This document shows positions 34,701 through 47,400 of a DNA stretch of 64,000 nucleotides, in pieces. The stretch comes from Odiellus spinosus (lineage: Eukaryota; Arthropoda; Arachnida; Opiliones; Phalangiidae). The notes beneath the pieces were generated by a model. That model saw only the letters and a list, made by a program, of their open reading frames with translations, was not told the origin of the DNA and made no database searches. Positions within the stretch are counted from its first letter, which is position 1. Every line of letters begins with the position of its first letter. The position numbers were made by a program, and so were the translations under genes. Location: contig OY987231.1 in NCBI GenBank assembly GCA_963920705.1, forward strand, positions 20,189,024 through 20,253,023. Reading direction: 5' to 3'.

Positions 34701-37700
34701 CCGATTGGATAATGGGTGGATGTGCCGATCAGGAATATGCATGGGGACTTGTAGAATGTCTTGCCTTTTAACAGCCCAACCCTAACTGATCTTAATTGAT
34801 ATTATGGTGTTGTTAATACTACAAAATGTTGAGTAATATGACGCGTCATTCTCTGGTAACTTGGTACGACAAGTCTAAGAGGGTCTAAGGCCATAAATTA
34901 CTTACAATATCCAGGTATTTATTATTAGACAATTCCTCGGAACGTACCGTAATTAAGGACAATTAAAATGAAATAGAAATGTAAAAGATTCGACTTACTA
35001 AAAGACATACCTTGATTGCCCTCGTCTCGTTTCCTCTTGATGGACTCTGAGTTGGGTCCTCCGCCGTTTGCATTTTGAATACCCAAGATACCGTTGATGG
35101 AGTACGACGGTCGTTGTAGGGACTGCGCTCCTTCGTGAGCGGGTGGGGCGTGCGTTATCACCGAAGTTGTGTTCGAGGTGGGTTGCGGTTGAGGACTGTT
35201 ACCGTTGGACGCGTTATGTACGTTCTTAGCCTTTTCCGCCGCCTTATTGCGGACGATCCTAATAAAAAATAAAACAAAATGGAATTAATCTCAAACATTA
35301 ATATTAAATGTTAAATCAACCTGGAAAAGTAGGTGAATTTAAAAATGGGTATTAAAGAAGTTAGCTAAAAATTAAGAAATATTTGAAAGGTCCATAAATT
35401 TTCAAAATCAGTATCATATTTAAATTGGTTTTAATTGATCAATTAAAATCACATAATAATGTAATGTTTAAAACCCAAAATTGGCGGGGATTTTCGAACA
35501 AAAATAACGTATATTAATTAAGTTAATTTGTTTTTAATCTCCCCCCTCCCTGAAAATGACACGTAAATTTCTTTTTCTTTTTGCTTTTGTTTCCCCATTG
35601 AGTCGTGTATACAGTACGTGTAAGTTAGTTGAAAGGCGTTTTACGTAAGTTCCGCGCAGTTACTGTTAAAAAGGGTGATTTAATTTGATTATCACCCCCG
35701 CGAGTAAATCTTTTTTTTGCTCCCATTTGCCATTTTGCTCGGAGCAGACAAGAGGAAACCTTTTTAACGCGCTCTTGTTTATGTTATATAGCCATTCCCT
35801 TCACGCGATCCTATTTATAGAAGGAAAACACCCGACAGCCTCGAAATAAGAAGAAGCTAGAAGAAGGCGAGATGGGAAGGGAGTGGGGAAATGGTTTCTA
35901 CACAAAAGAAAAACCTTCCGAAAATCGATTCGGAATTCCTTGGTTGATAGAATCGTCGCTGCCTTCTCCGAAATACGCCATTTTGATTTCATTCCCCAGA
36001 ATCTCTTCTCCCTATTCCACTCCTATCCTTATTTCTCCATTTATAACGCCCAAAAGCCACAACGGATGAAAAAAAAAAATGCCACTTCCTACAGCGACGC
36101 CTTGTGGCCCGCGAATCAATAAAGATATTCCACGAACGCCAGCTATTACTTTTTCTTTTCTATCATATAAAATAAACGAAATACGAGTCTTAAAAAGAAG
36201 AATATTAGTTGTTTGTTTTGCAAAGATGTTTATTTATTACCCTAGGAATATTTTATTATAAATAGTTTATCTCTCAAATTAAGTTAAGTTTTGTTTTCAA
36301 TATATGTGGAATTGATTTAACTTCATTTTTCAACAACAGTTTTTAAAGTCACGAACGTTGATTCGAAGTGATTCTAGGAAAACGCCTTACTACCCGTAAT
36401 AACGTCTTGAGAAGAGGCGTAATTAGCCGTGGTTTAATCAGATTTAACCGAGGTTTAAATCTGATTAAACCGGCTGAAGAGGCCCGTATAAGGATTTCAA
36501 GGTTTTAAAAACGTAATAAAAAGGCTCTCGTACAAGCTTAAATTTATTTACCAAGGCTTAAGGACTATATGAAATTTAATTTATAACCATTGTTAGTAAA
36601 GTAATCATAGAGAAAATATTTTTAATGTTTTAAACCACTTTTAAATATCATACATAGAAATATAGGAGAAAATTGATATAATCTTTATTGAAAGGGCGAT
36701 AAAAATTAAACTATATCATTATAATACCATAATAAATATTTGAATTAATGGTTAGAAGTAGTATCTATAGCTCATTTTAAATCTGTAGTAGTACTTTTAT
36801 TTTAAAGCTGGTTACTTAAAATTCTTTAAAAGTGTTTATTACGGGGTCACGTCATTGCTAAACTCTATACAACAGCACCGAATATTTGTAAGTCACGTCC
36901 TACCGTAGTAATATTTACGCGTTAAAATTTTTAAGATTTCTACACGCTGAAGGCACGAACTTCACTTTCCAGCGGCTTAAAACGGGGGTAATATGTTTAA
37001 AAAGTTTTTTTTTAATATTAATATTTTAAAAACGTAGAGATTATTTTTGGGGCGCGATGATGAAGAACTCCGTATTAAAACTCGTAGGCTGAAAGTTTAT
37101 CCGTGGCTAGAGCGTAAAAGGCTATTAATGAAAGGCGGGCGGGCGAATCGCTCGGAGACATACGGTTTCGCGTTTCCCACTTTTAAAATTTAACGCTTCC
37201 ATCATTAATAGAGTCTCTTTGAACTCTGGCCAGGCAAGACGAGGCTGGCATATGAACGGGGGAGTTAGAACCCAAGAATTTCCCGGCTCGGTCGGCAGGG
37301 GGCGCTCGGCTTTCCCGCGACCAAACCGTGTACCACCTGAGATACTCGCTTCGTAGTTCGTATAAAATAAGGCGTTTCGTATACGGTTAACGCTTAATTT
37401 AATTCGTGACACATATGGGTAAGATACTTCTTACCCATTCATTCTTATAGCGCCGCCTAGCGGCCAATTTTCCCCCGGCGTGTTTTTGTTCGAGATTAGA
37501 TTTAACCCGCTCCGCGTTTTCCTCCTACGCGAGTGAGGGGTGCACTCTCTTCGAATTTCGGGGTATCTTTTTCCGCGCTAAGCCTTGGCCTATTTATAAC
37601 CCGTTTCAGTTTGAGATTACAGTTTCTACGAAGCTTTCTAACCTCGTCTATAGTAGATCGTATCGTAGCGATGAAGGGGACTTTTTGTTTTGTTTGGTGC

Positions 37701-40700
37701 TGAGATCTTAAATTGCGAAGGCATGTTTTACTATATACTTCTTGGTGGCGCTGGTAGGGGTCGCTTTTATGGTAGGGAAAAGATTGACGGAGTTATCGAA
37801 GACTCGCTCCGCGTTACCGCCCAATCAAAGCGCTATTAAGCGCATTAAGTTCGGAGGCGGCTCCCTCTACCTTCCGATGATGACATTATACGCCTTTTCG
37901 CCGAGAACTCGCTCTTCTTTATATCCGCCAAATGATATTAGGCGCAAACTTTTCGGGTCTAGTCGTACAAATCAATTTATCGTTCAGCTGTTCCGAGGAA
38001 AGTGCTCCTCAAAAAAAGAGCCTTTGCCCCCATTATCGCCCGAAAACCTTTTCACCTTCTTACTAAAGGATATACTCATTTTGGTAGCTTTATTCCAACC
38101 CATATATATGGGTTTCTCTTTATATATAATATAATATAGATTCTAACGTTGCCTCAAAGCCCCGAAGAAATAAAGAAATAAATATGGTAGGCTTACGAAC
38201 TAATTCGATTTTGTTGGTTAACCAGTGTTTCCGTTAAATAAACAAAGAGAATGGTAGTCATGGTCACTTGACCGTGTGTTATAGAAAGATTTTCAAAATG
38301 AAAATAGAGATTTGAAAGGTTATTTTTACTGTAGTAGGATAGTTAAAATAAGTTTGGATTTTCAGAAAACCTATGGCGGACCCAATATCCAACGTTATTT
38401 TATTATATAATCAATATAATTATATTTAGCTTAAAATTTAATAAAGAAAAAACGGGTTCTCTATGAAAATATTTACTCTTAACAAGGTTGTCTGTTGCAA
38501 TTGCAAAATGCATTGACGCCTGTAGAAGTGTTTCAGCCACTATGCACGCTTGTTCAGGGAAAAGCCTGCTTACAGGGGATATGATAAAAAAATGCGTATT
38601 TTATCATCGGAGTCATTCGGGACCGAAACACTTCTTTAAAATAACATTTATAGGAATAAATTAATAAATAAATGATGGTACTTTGATTAGGGGTCGTCCA
38701 TAAATAACTGAATTGTCTGTTCATATTGTAACTCTAACAGCGATGGAGACAAGGGGTTCCCCGTAATACTATTCCTCTCAACAGATTGATTTTCCATAAT
38801 ATCAGAGGTATATAATAAACCCCTTCGGGGGGAAGTATGAAAGGTAGGCAAAATCGACGAACAACGAGTGCCCGGCGTAAATCGCGGCGGATCGACACAC
38901 CGCTTTACTCCCAAAAAATAGTTACACCATTTTGAACCTCACTAAATTTTCCTTACGCACACTTCCGGAACTTGCGAGCTGAAGTCAACCTTCGACTCAA
39001 TTTTAACAGACAGCCTGACTCCTGAGACAGGAAGTTCTAAACACAAATCGAGCCGTCTTGTTTATACAAAGACCATTTACTAGAGTAGCGACATTGAGAA
39101 GTCCAGCGCGAGCTAGTGGCCTAGATAGTCAGCAGCGGGCTCTTGTTGTTCGTGATTTTTAGCATTGGTAGTATAGGGGCTTTCATACTTCCCCCCGAAG
39201 GGGGTTATTATATACTTCTGATAATATTTACTATCTCAGCATAAGTCTCCAAAGATTTATCGAGAAATAGTGTTAAAAAGCCCGTAATTTTGTTACTATT
39301 TTTCAGAAATTGTATATAATCAAAATTCTGACAATCAATTGACAAAGCTTAGGTTCCCAAAGCCAGTATATTTATATATAGTCTCTAGATATTGATGGTT
39401 TAGAAGAGGAGAGGGGTTGGCTGTTAAGAGCTGGCGATTTATACTGAGTTCTTTGGTGCAGAAATAAAACAATTAAGAGTCCCATTTCCTAAGTGCTTTT
39501 ACAGTAGATTTGATGCCCACGGAAAGAGCTTGGTAGAGTTCACTTCCCCAACCATGTTAGTCTATAAAAAAAAAAACCTCTCTCTATATATTAGAAAACT
39601 ACCACCAATACGGGGGTTTAAACTCTATATAGCTTCCAAACACTTTCGAGGTCAATTGGTTACTTTTTTTTTTTTTTTCCTTTCCTTGGTAAAGCTATTG
39701 TGAAGTCATTTCGTCTCCCCCTCCAAAAAGTCTCCTTTTCCTCGACAATTTCAGGTTAATGCCTATATGGTAGAATCCTAGCTATATACGAGTTCGATGG
39801 CTCTAAACCCGGGTGGCGCGGGTCGTTAAGGTGGTTGGAATCCGATAGTTTTAAGATGGGACTATTATTTAGGATCTTCTAATGCCGGTAACGAGGGGAA
39901 AGAACGTTTTACGGGCTGAGTGAGGCTTAGGAAATAAAATACTATAAGGCCTTGGAGAAAGAAATTTCGGGCAGTAAATAAACGGTGGAAAGCCCACCAA
40001 GATCATCGAGCTCAACAATGAAGCTACACCGTCAGTATATAATAGAAGTTACATATAAGGACGCCAAATTCCAGATGGCCTACGTCGTTTTAACTCTTGT
40101 TGTTAGAGCCGTTTCGGATCAGTTCACATTAGAGACCTTTTCATTTTGTTCTACTGAAATAGCTCGCGCTATGACTTCCTAGTCTCCCTCCAGACTCAAA
40201 CATTGATATCTTGTTTGAATTACTCTCTCCTATTACTGGTAATATTAATTAATTTTAGCTTGTTTCGCGACCTTCAATTATAAATTAAATAATTGCAGCG
40301 CATCTGTGATTACAACCTATTCGTTTAATTTGTAAATAGTAACAGAGTGAATTTAATTTCAAGTATAATGAATTAATACTTGAACTAAATTACGATCCCT
40401 AATAAGATTTGAATTTTATTTATTTGATATTTTCTATAAAAAAACGGGCACCTATCATTTCATATGCTAGTATAGGTACCAGATTGTTTAACTGCATAAT
40501 TTCTATCATTAAAAACTGTCCAATAAAAATAAGTTCTATCAGAGGTATATAATAACCTCCTTCGGGGGGAAGTATGAAAGCCCCTATACTACCAATGCTA
40601 AAAATCACGAACAACAAGAGCCCGCTGCTGACTATCTAGGCCACTAGCTCGCGCTGGACTTCTCAATGTCGCTACTCTAGTAAATGGTCTTTGTATAAAC

Positions 40701-41405
40701 AAGACGGCTCGATTTGTGTTTAGAACTTCCTGTCTCAGGAGTCAGGCTGTCTGTTAAAATGGAGTCGAAGGTTGACTTCAGCTCGCGAGTTCCGGAAGTG
40801 TGCGTAGGGAAAATTTAGTGAGGTTCAAAATGGTGTAACTATTTTTTGGGAGTAAAGCGGTGTGTCGATCCGCCGCGATTTAAGCCGGACACTTTTTGTT
40901 CGTCGATTTTGCCTACCTTTCATACTTCCCCCCAAAGGGGGTTATTATATACCTCTGGTTCTATGAGTACATGCACACAATTTATTAAAATTTGAAATTG
41001 TCGAAGAACGCACGCGCAGAAAACATTTTAATTACTTTCATAACTATAAATTCGGTTATGTATTAGAATCTTTACTTAATTGCTACCACACGCGCCTTTT
41101 TCTGTGTTATGTCTTGACCCCATTGTACCAGCCAAACGGGATATTATATATAAATAAATAGCAATTAAAATAATAATTAATTTGAAGTTATAACCAAATA
41201 TAATTATAACCACTAAATTCCTGTTGAGATATCTTGTCTTTTATACCCCTAAGGAATGTTAAACAGATACCAGTAGTAAAAGTCATTTAATACTCAAGTG
41301 ACGCGTCTAATGGCCGTTGAATCAATCGGAACGAGTCTTCCCCAACTCTAATCGTTAGGGTGAGACGGATTGAGGTTGTAGAAACCTAGGTTTCTAGTGT
41401 ACAGC

Positions 41406-41440
<35 letters not shown>

Positions 41441-44400
41441 ACGGAAGGGAATCACGAGTTACGAGGGTGGGGTGGAGGTCATTCATAGACGGAAAAGTAT
41501 AGGGTCCGAGTAGCTAGCCTGTTTGGAGTAGGGTAGGGTAAAGGGTCAGTTCGCGGGAGGTGTATGCAGTCGTAAGAGATTGTTCTTAGAAACCCGCCAG
41601 TAATTAGAGCCGCCATCCGATGAAATATGACGTCGCAGTTACACGTAAAGAGCATTTGCGGAACCAACGGTCGACTTTCGCCACGCTACTGCCCGCCCGT
41701 TTTATTAGTAGCCCACCCCTTGTCCGTCGCCCACCCTCGCGCACTGCGGGATCTACAACGACACTCTGAACCTAGCGAGCGAGCATTCTCTCTCCCTTCT
41801 TTCGCGTTATAAAAGGGCAGTGTCGGTAACACTGCGGTAAGTGACGCGCCAGCTTTCAACTTTTATAATAATGACTTAATGACGTTCCGTGACGGAGGGT
41901 TTTCTGCTTTTTTTTTCCCTTCTTCTTTCCCCCCTGTTTTTCCCCTTCCTTTTCTCCTCTATACTCTTATGTCTTCTTTCATCTAAAAAATTGTAAGTTC
42001 CACCCCCTTTAGTTTTGAATATCTCGCGAGATAGGTTATATATATATCTAAAACTCTTTAGATAAGTGCGTGATAAAATTTTAATTTAAAATCCCGTTAA
42101 AATATGGTGCATTTATAAGAAAAATTTGATTCAGAATTTATTCAAGTACATAATAGTATGGGATATAAAGAATTCATCTCTGATACCATCCTCGCATACT
42201 TTGTAAACAAAATTCGTCTGCTATTCGCTTTCCCAGATCTCTGGAGGCTGATCAAGTACGCGATGATTGGGTTTAGAATATTTTTGCCCACGTGTTCTTA
42301 TCTATCATAAATGAGTTTTGTGTAATAGCAGAAGCCGATGAAACCCTCCTTTGAAGTCTACTACTCCAATGTTCCATATAGCGCTCCTCTCTGTATGGGT
42401 AAAATTCCCAATTTTACGAGTTAGAAGGGGTCCTACTTCATCCCCCCTGTCTACGGAAAATTGGAAATTCTCTCTCTCCACAAACGACGACGTTTTTTGG
42501 ACGAACTCCAAGGCTGCTAGAGATATTCGCACGACGAACTCCCGCTCCGAAAACATCTACCGTTTGGAGGCGTACGAATCGCGCCTTTTGAGAATAACCC
42601 ATACAGAGAGGGGTAGACAAGACCCGGGAGTAATAGACTTCAAAGGAGGGTTTCATCGGCTTCTGGTAATAGTTATAGATTATTAGAACAAAAGCATAAA
42701 TTACTAGATATATTCGAAACTAAATTTAATTTTTATTTATCAAAGTTTTATTCCGGCAGTGATAATTTCTAAATAACATTTTTACAAAAGGGACCCTCCT
42801 CAATGAATCACTGAAATAAACCAGAAATGATTCATTTGTAAGCTTGTAAAGATAGGAATCATTTTCGAGTTTGAACCTAGTTCCCGCCTAATAAAAATTG
42901 AATTAAATTTAATACAAAACACGTCTCCTTTTTTTCGAAGGAGGTTGGAGGATGATAACGGTGATAAGATCGCGCGAGGAAATTTTACAGTAAGGGAAAA
43001 CCTTTAGCGAACCATAAATGTATGAAAAGGCATCCGTACTGCTTTACATCAAAACTTTCTACTACTCGTGGGATGTATCGCGTATCGCCGGAGCTAACGC
43101 CGATCGCGGCACCTTACAACAACGTTGGACACTTTAAACTAATTATCCCTGGTCTATATCTCGATACAAAAATATTATACCCTAGCGATATTTTAGAAGG
43201 CCCTGGACCCCCGAGACCCGGACGGGTTTTTACCCATATGTACACTGAGATTATGGTTTCGAGAGTGTAGGTACATACGCGAATAGCTTCCAAATCTCTC
43301 CAAGGGGGGTGGAACACACTAGACAATGAGTAGGGGAGATTGGAGATAGGGTCACGTGTCAAGGGAAAGTGGCAATCTACGATAGTGGGGGCGCTAGAGT
43401 CGGAGGCCAGGGGGGTGTTGGATTTTGGTATGGTGGTCTTTTAAACGATGATGAGGTACACAAAAGCAATGATGAGGTGAGAGCCTGGATTTCCCAGCTG
43501 TTAATATTAACGCTGAACGTTTTCGAACCTTTTCCGTGATATTCCACTTGACAATCGCCAATGTTTTCGCTCTCGTTATTGATGCCTACAAATTTTGCGA
43601 CGTATAAACTTCATTTTCCCCATCTGCGAGACCATGCCAGTCCTATCGTGTTATGTAAATTTACTCTTAGTTACGTTTAATTACTGATAACGTGGGTCGA
43701 ATTCTTTTCGTGTTATGGTTAGAGTAATTGCCTCCTTAATTCGATTGACGGATTCGAGTATATCATGAAGAAAACGCGACACAATTTAATTTTATAAAAT
43801 TGATGATGCTTTTTTAGATCTTTAATTCAGTTAATTTGAATTAAACGTACCATTATATACAAACGTTGCTAATTCAAAGGGAAAATGTGATATGTATTGG
43901 AACATAATGTTTAATCTAATCGGGCGAAAAGATGTAGTTCTCAATTAATCTTGACTAGTTTTTTGTTAAGGATTTATTATAATATTTTCACAGTAAAGCT
44001 CTCATCTAGGGTGAAATTACCTAATGTATTCTCTATAGACGCCTGTAAAAGTGTTTATCGTGTAGTAGACCTATGTCGAAGGCAAATATACCTTAAAAGG
44101 GTAAACCTATAATTTCAAGATAAATATAATTTCAGTCAATTTTATTTTACTTAAAAATGACTAACAATTAACATTATTATGTTATTATAATATTGTGGTA
44201 ATTTTCATATTATCTACGATTAAAAACATTTATGACATATGGCGAAGGTGTCATGGGATCGGAATTTTTTTCCCCACAAATAAGCCTCGTCTGTTGACTA
44301 GTTTTTTTTTTTTTTTTTTTGTTACCCGACCGGTATAACCTCATCCGACACCTAGCTTTTATCCACGATCCTTTAATGGGTGATAATCGACTTAAGCTTT

Positions 44401-47400
44401 CAGCGCGATTATTGTCCTTGGGTAGTTGTACGCGTCACCCGATCTTTTACCCGCGAGTGGGTCGCGGGGGTACGTATTACGTATACGTATATATCGTATA
44501 AGTCTCTCCTCTTAACCCTAGAGCTTATATAGTCGATTCCTAAAACCCCTCCCGCTGTTTTGGTTTCGAGCAAGAATAAAACGAGTGGCGAGGCTGAAAA
44601 CGCACCATGGGACTCGTCTTCCCACCACCCTCGCAACAACGGGCGTCGCGTTGGACCCCGAATAAGTGCAATTTCCGCTAACAACGACGCCTAGGCCCAA
44701 AGCGGCCTCGATAACGAAGATTGTTTATAAAAAAGGCGCTAGGGGGAGACTTATAACGAGTGTGTAAAGGAAGGGGAAGAGAGAGAGAGAGAGAGGGAGG
44801 GGTTGATCCCCTCGTGACCCTTTATGTCTCCTGGTCCTGGCAACTCGCTCAGCTAGCGCGTTATTGATACCTCCGTGTTGCTGTTAGGCTTTTCCTCCCT
44901 CTAATGTAAAGACGCCCGAAGCTGTACAGAGCTTTATTCCGCGAATGTAACCATTTCCCTGGTGTTGATAATCTCTCAGGGTGGGGATAAAACTGTCAAA
45001 TGACGTATATATACGTAAAATTTTCTATTTAGACCGCTTATAATAGGGTATAGTTCGGGTTTCCCTCGAGTAGGTACTTTGTCCTTAATAAATTGCACGC
45101 TCGATTTTAGTCGGATATGAAATTAAATACGAACATACATAATTCCATTTTTCCATTTTTAAATCTAAAGTTAAAAATTAAACATAATTTTTAATTTAAA
45201 TACTATCTTTAATCGTACAGAAATTAAATTAAAATTTTCGATCGTAATCATACGAAAGGACGAAAGGGAGCGTTAGTTCAGTTGTATCAGTATATACAAA
45301 AGAGTTAATAAAACCAGAGGTATATAATAACTCCCTTCGGGGGAAGTATGAAAGCCCTTAAACTACCAATGCCAAAAATCACGAACAACAAGAGCCCGCT
45401 GCTGACTATCTAGGCCAGTAGCTCGCGCTGGACTTCTCAATGTCGCTACTCTAGTAAATGGTCTTTGTATAAACAAGACGGCTCGATTTGTGTTTAGAAC
45501 TTCCTGTCTCAGGAGTCAGGCTGTCTGTTAAAATGGAGTAGAAGGTTGACTTCGGCTCGCGAGTTCCGGAAGTGTGCGTAGGGAAAATTTAGTGAGGTTC
45601 AAAATGGTGTAACTATTTTTTGAGAGTAAAGCGGTGTGTCGATCCGCCGCGATTTACGCCGGGCACTCGTTGTTCGTCGATTTTGCCTACCTTTCATACT
45701 TCCCCCCCCCCCCCGAAGGGGGTTATTATATACCTCTGATAAAACTTAAAGTGAGGCTCTCACAATTTTTGCATTATATTTTTGATTTTGATACTATTAA
45801 AACAACATATACAAACTTTCTGGTGTAACTACTTTCATGAAAAATACCACGCGAAATTGACCTTATCACGTGTCAGAACTCGGGATGATCAACTGTAGGC
45901 GACAATAGTGATGACGTAGTATTCCTTGGAATTTTTATTTTAAAAAAAATTGGAAAATGGTGATAATAAAATATGTATTTTTATTGTCGCCGTAATTATC
46001 ATAAATATATTTTTCAATGATCCCACGAAAATGCTACTAAATTTTCATTTGAAGTTCGTGAACAATTCGTGAAAGTCTCACTTTAACTATTTTCTATAAT
46101 ATACGAGTATTAATATATACTTTCGAGTGTTGCTCTTTGGGCTTGGCTTTTATATCGTTTCGCCTCTTAGACAGAGCCGGAAAAATTATTTTCCCCTTCG
46201 TTTAATTTAATATCCCAACCTCGACAAAACTTCTGGGTGTACAGTCGCGCGGGGATGCGAAGCCTAGATAATAAAGTGCGGGCTTGAAAACGGTTCCTTA
46301 TATACTTATAACTTCCCTTCACTCTCTGTCTCTCTCTCTCTCTCTCACTCTCTCTTTCTCTCTTTTACAAACCAAACTAGCTTAGACTAGCTAGCTCCTA
46401 ATATAATTCTAATGGCATCCGAGTATGCCGACTAACGAAATAAAGCCTATCTTGTAATAAGGAATGTAAAATTGCTTTCTCTAGTTATCTTCCCGTTTTA
46501 CTCCCTCCTTCAATCTCCTATTCCCTTCTCCGGCCCTCATCCACCAATGTAGGTCTAGCTAACTCTCTCCTCGCTTTTTAATACAATTTCCATGGCTAAT
46601 GCCACCGTTATACGAGTATACTTTACGAACTAGACTATACTAAATGTCAAGGGAGTCGAGTATATGATCTTTTAAAATAATCTTCAGTATAAGGAGAGGT
46701 CATATTTATTAATTCTTTTCATTTAGTTCGTTGGAATATTAGTTAGGGATTATTAACTATAGAACTATTAACAATGCCCTGTAATAAATAAAGATGAATA
46801 ACGAAACTTGGCGTTCAAAAGCGTACTCTAACGGCAAACAGTGCGGACAAAAGTGGTAACTTATCAAAAGTGAGACACGCCCGTGGTTTTCATAGTTCCT
46901 ACTTTTGCCATTTTTCATATTTATCTATTAATATTAATTAATAGTATTGTGCAGATAATCAGTTCAACTTTTACCGTAATTTTTATTGTTTTTCTTTTGC
47001 CAAATTATGCAAAGAGAAGTTTCATACTATTTACTAGTTAAAACTAATTTACGAAATAAAAATCACTCACGGGAAACAAATAATGTATTCCGAGTCTTAG
47101 AACTTTAATTTCAATAGTCAATTTTACGTCTAGTTGGCAACACGCCTAATGCCGGGCTTTCTTTATACATAAATCAACAATTTTTATATATAAGTGCTAT
47201 CATACCTATGCCGCAAGCTCACAAAGCAAGTGGAACGAGATTTCAACAATTTGTTTTAAAAATGACCAATAATGGTTTTAATTAATACAGTTCCCTTTCA
47301 ACCAATATCCCCAAGTTGTTGAATATTACCAGAAGTAGATGAAACCCTCCTTTGAAGTCTACTACTCTAATGTTCGATATAGCGCTCCTCTCTGTATGGG

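Larger units (their letters stand above)
11389..35010 (-). other. Intron 4 of Pax2/5/8 (23.6 kb)
   Basis: Phase 1. About 9.8 kb is the nested insertion 17747-27529. Other contents: an L element (14037-14339), a truncated D element (16897-17276), B1 (32606-33023), I2 (33629-33909) and an imperfect inverted repeat (34610-34740). Stretches with no identified content are 11389-14029, 14347-16890, 17277-17742, 27534-32598 and 33917-34600. Within them, CpG-richer patches occur at 11560-11880, 14830-15370, 28400-28880 and 29930-30240, and a T tract lies near 31912-31937. Confidence 0.92.

Noticed and set aside
37742..38134. 130-codon plus-strand frame in intron 3
   Set aside because: Begins at TTG, no recognisable domain, no splice support.
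38513..38640. Short shared motif GCCTGTAGAAGTGTTT also near 44041 and 61800
   Set aside because: Similarity limited to about 17-20 bases with no shared ends; not enough to define a repeat family.
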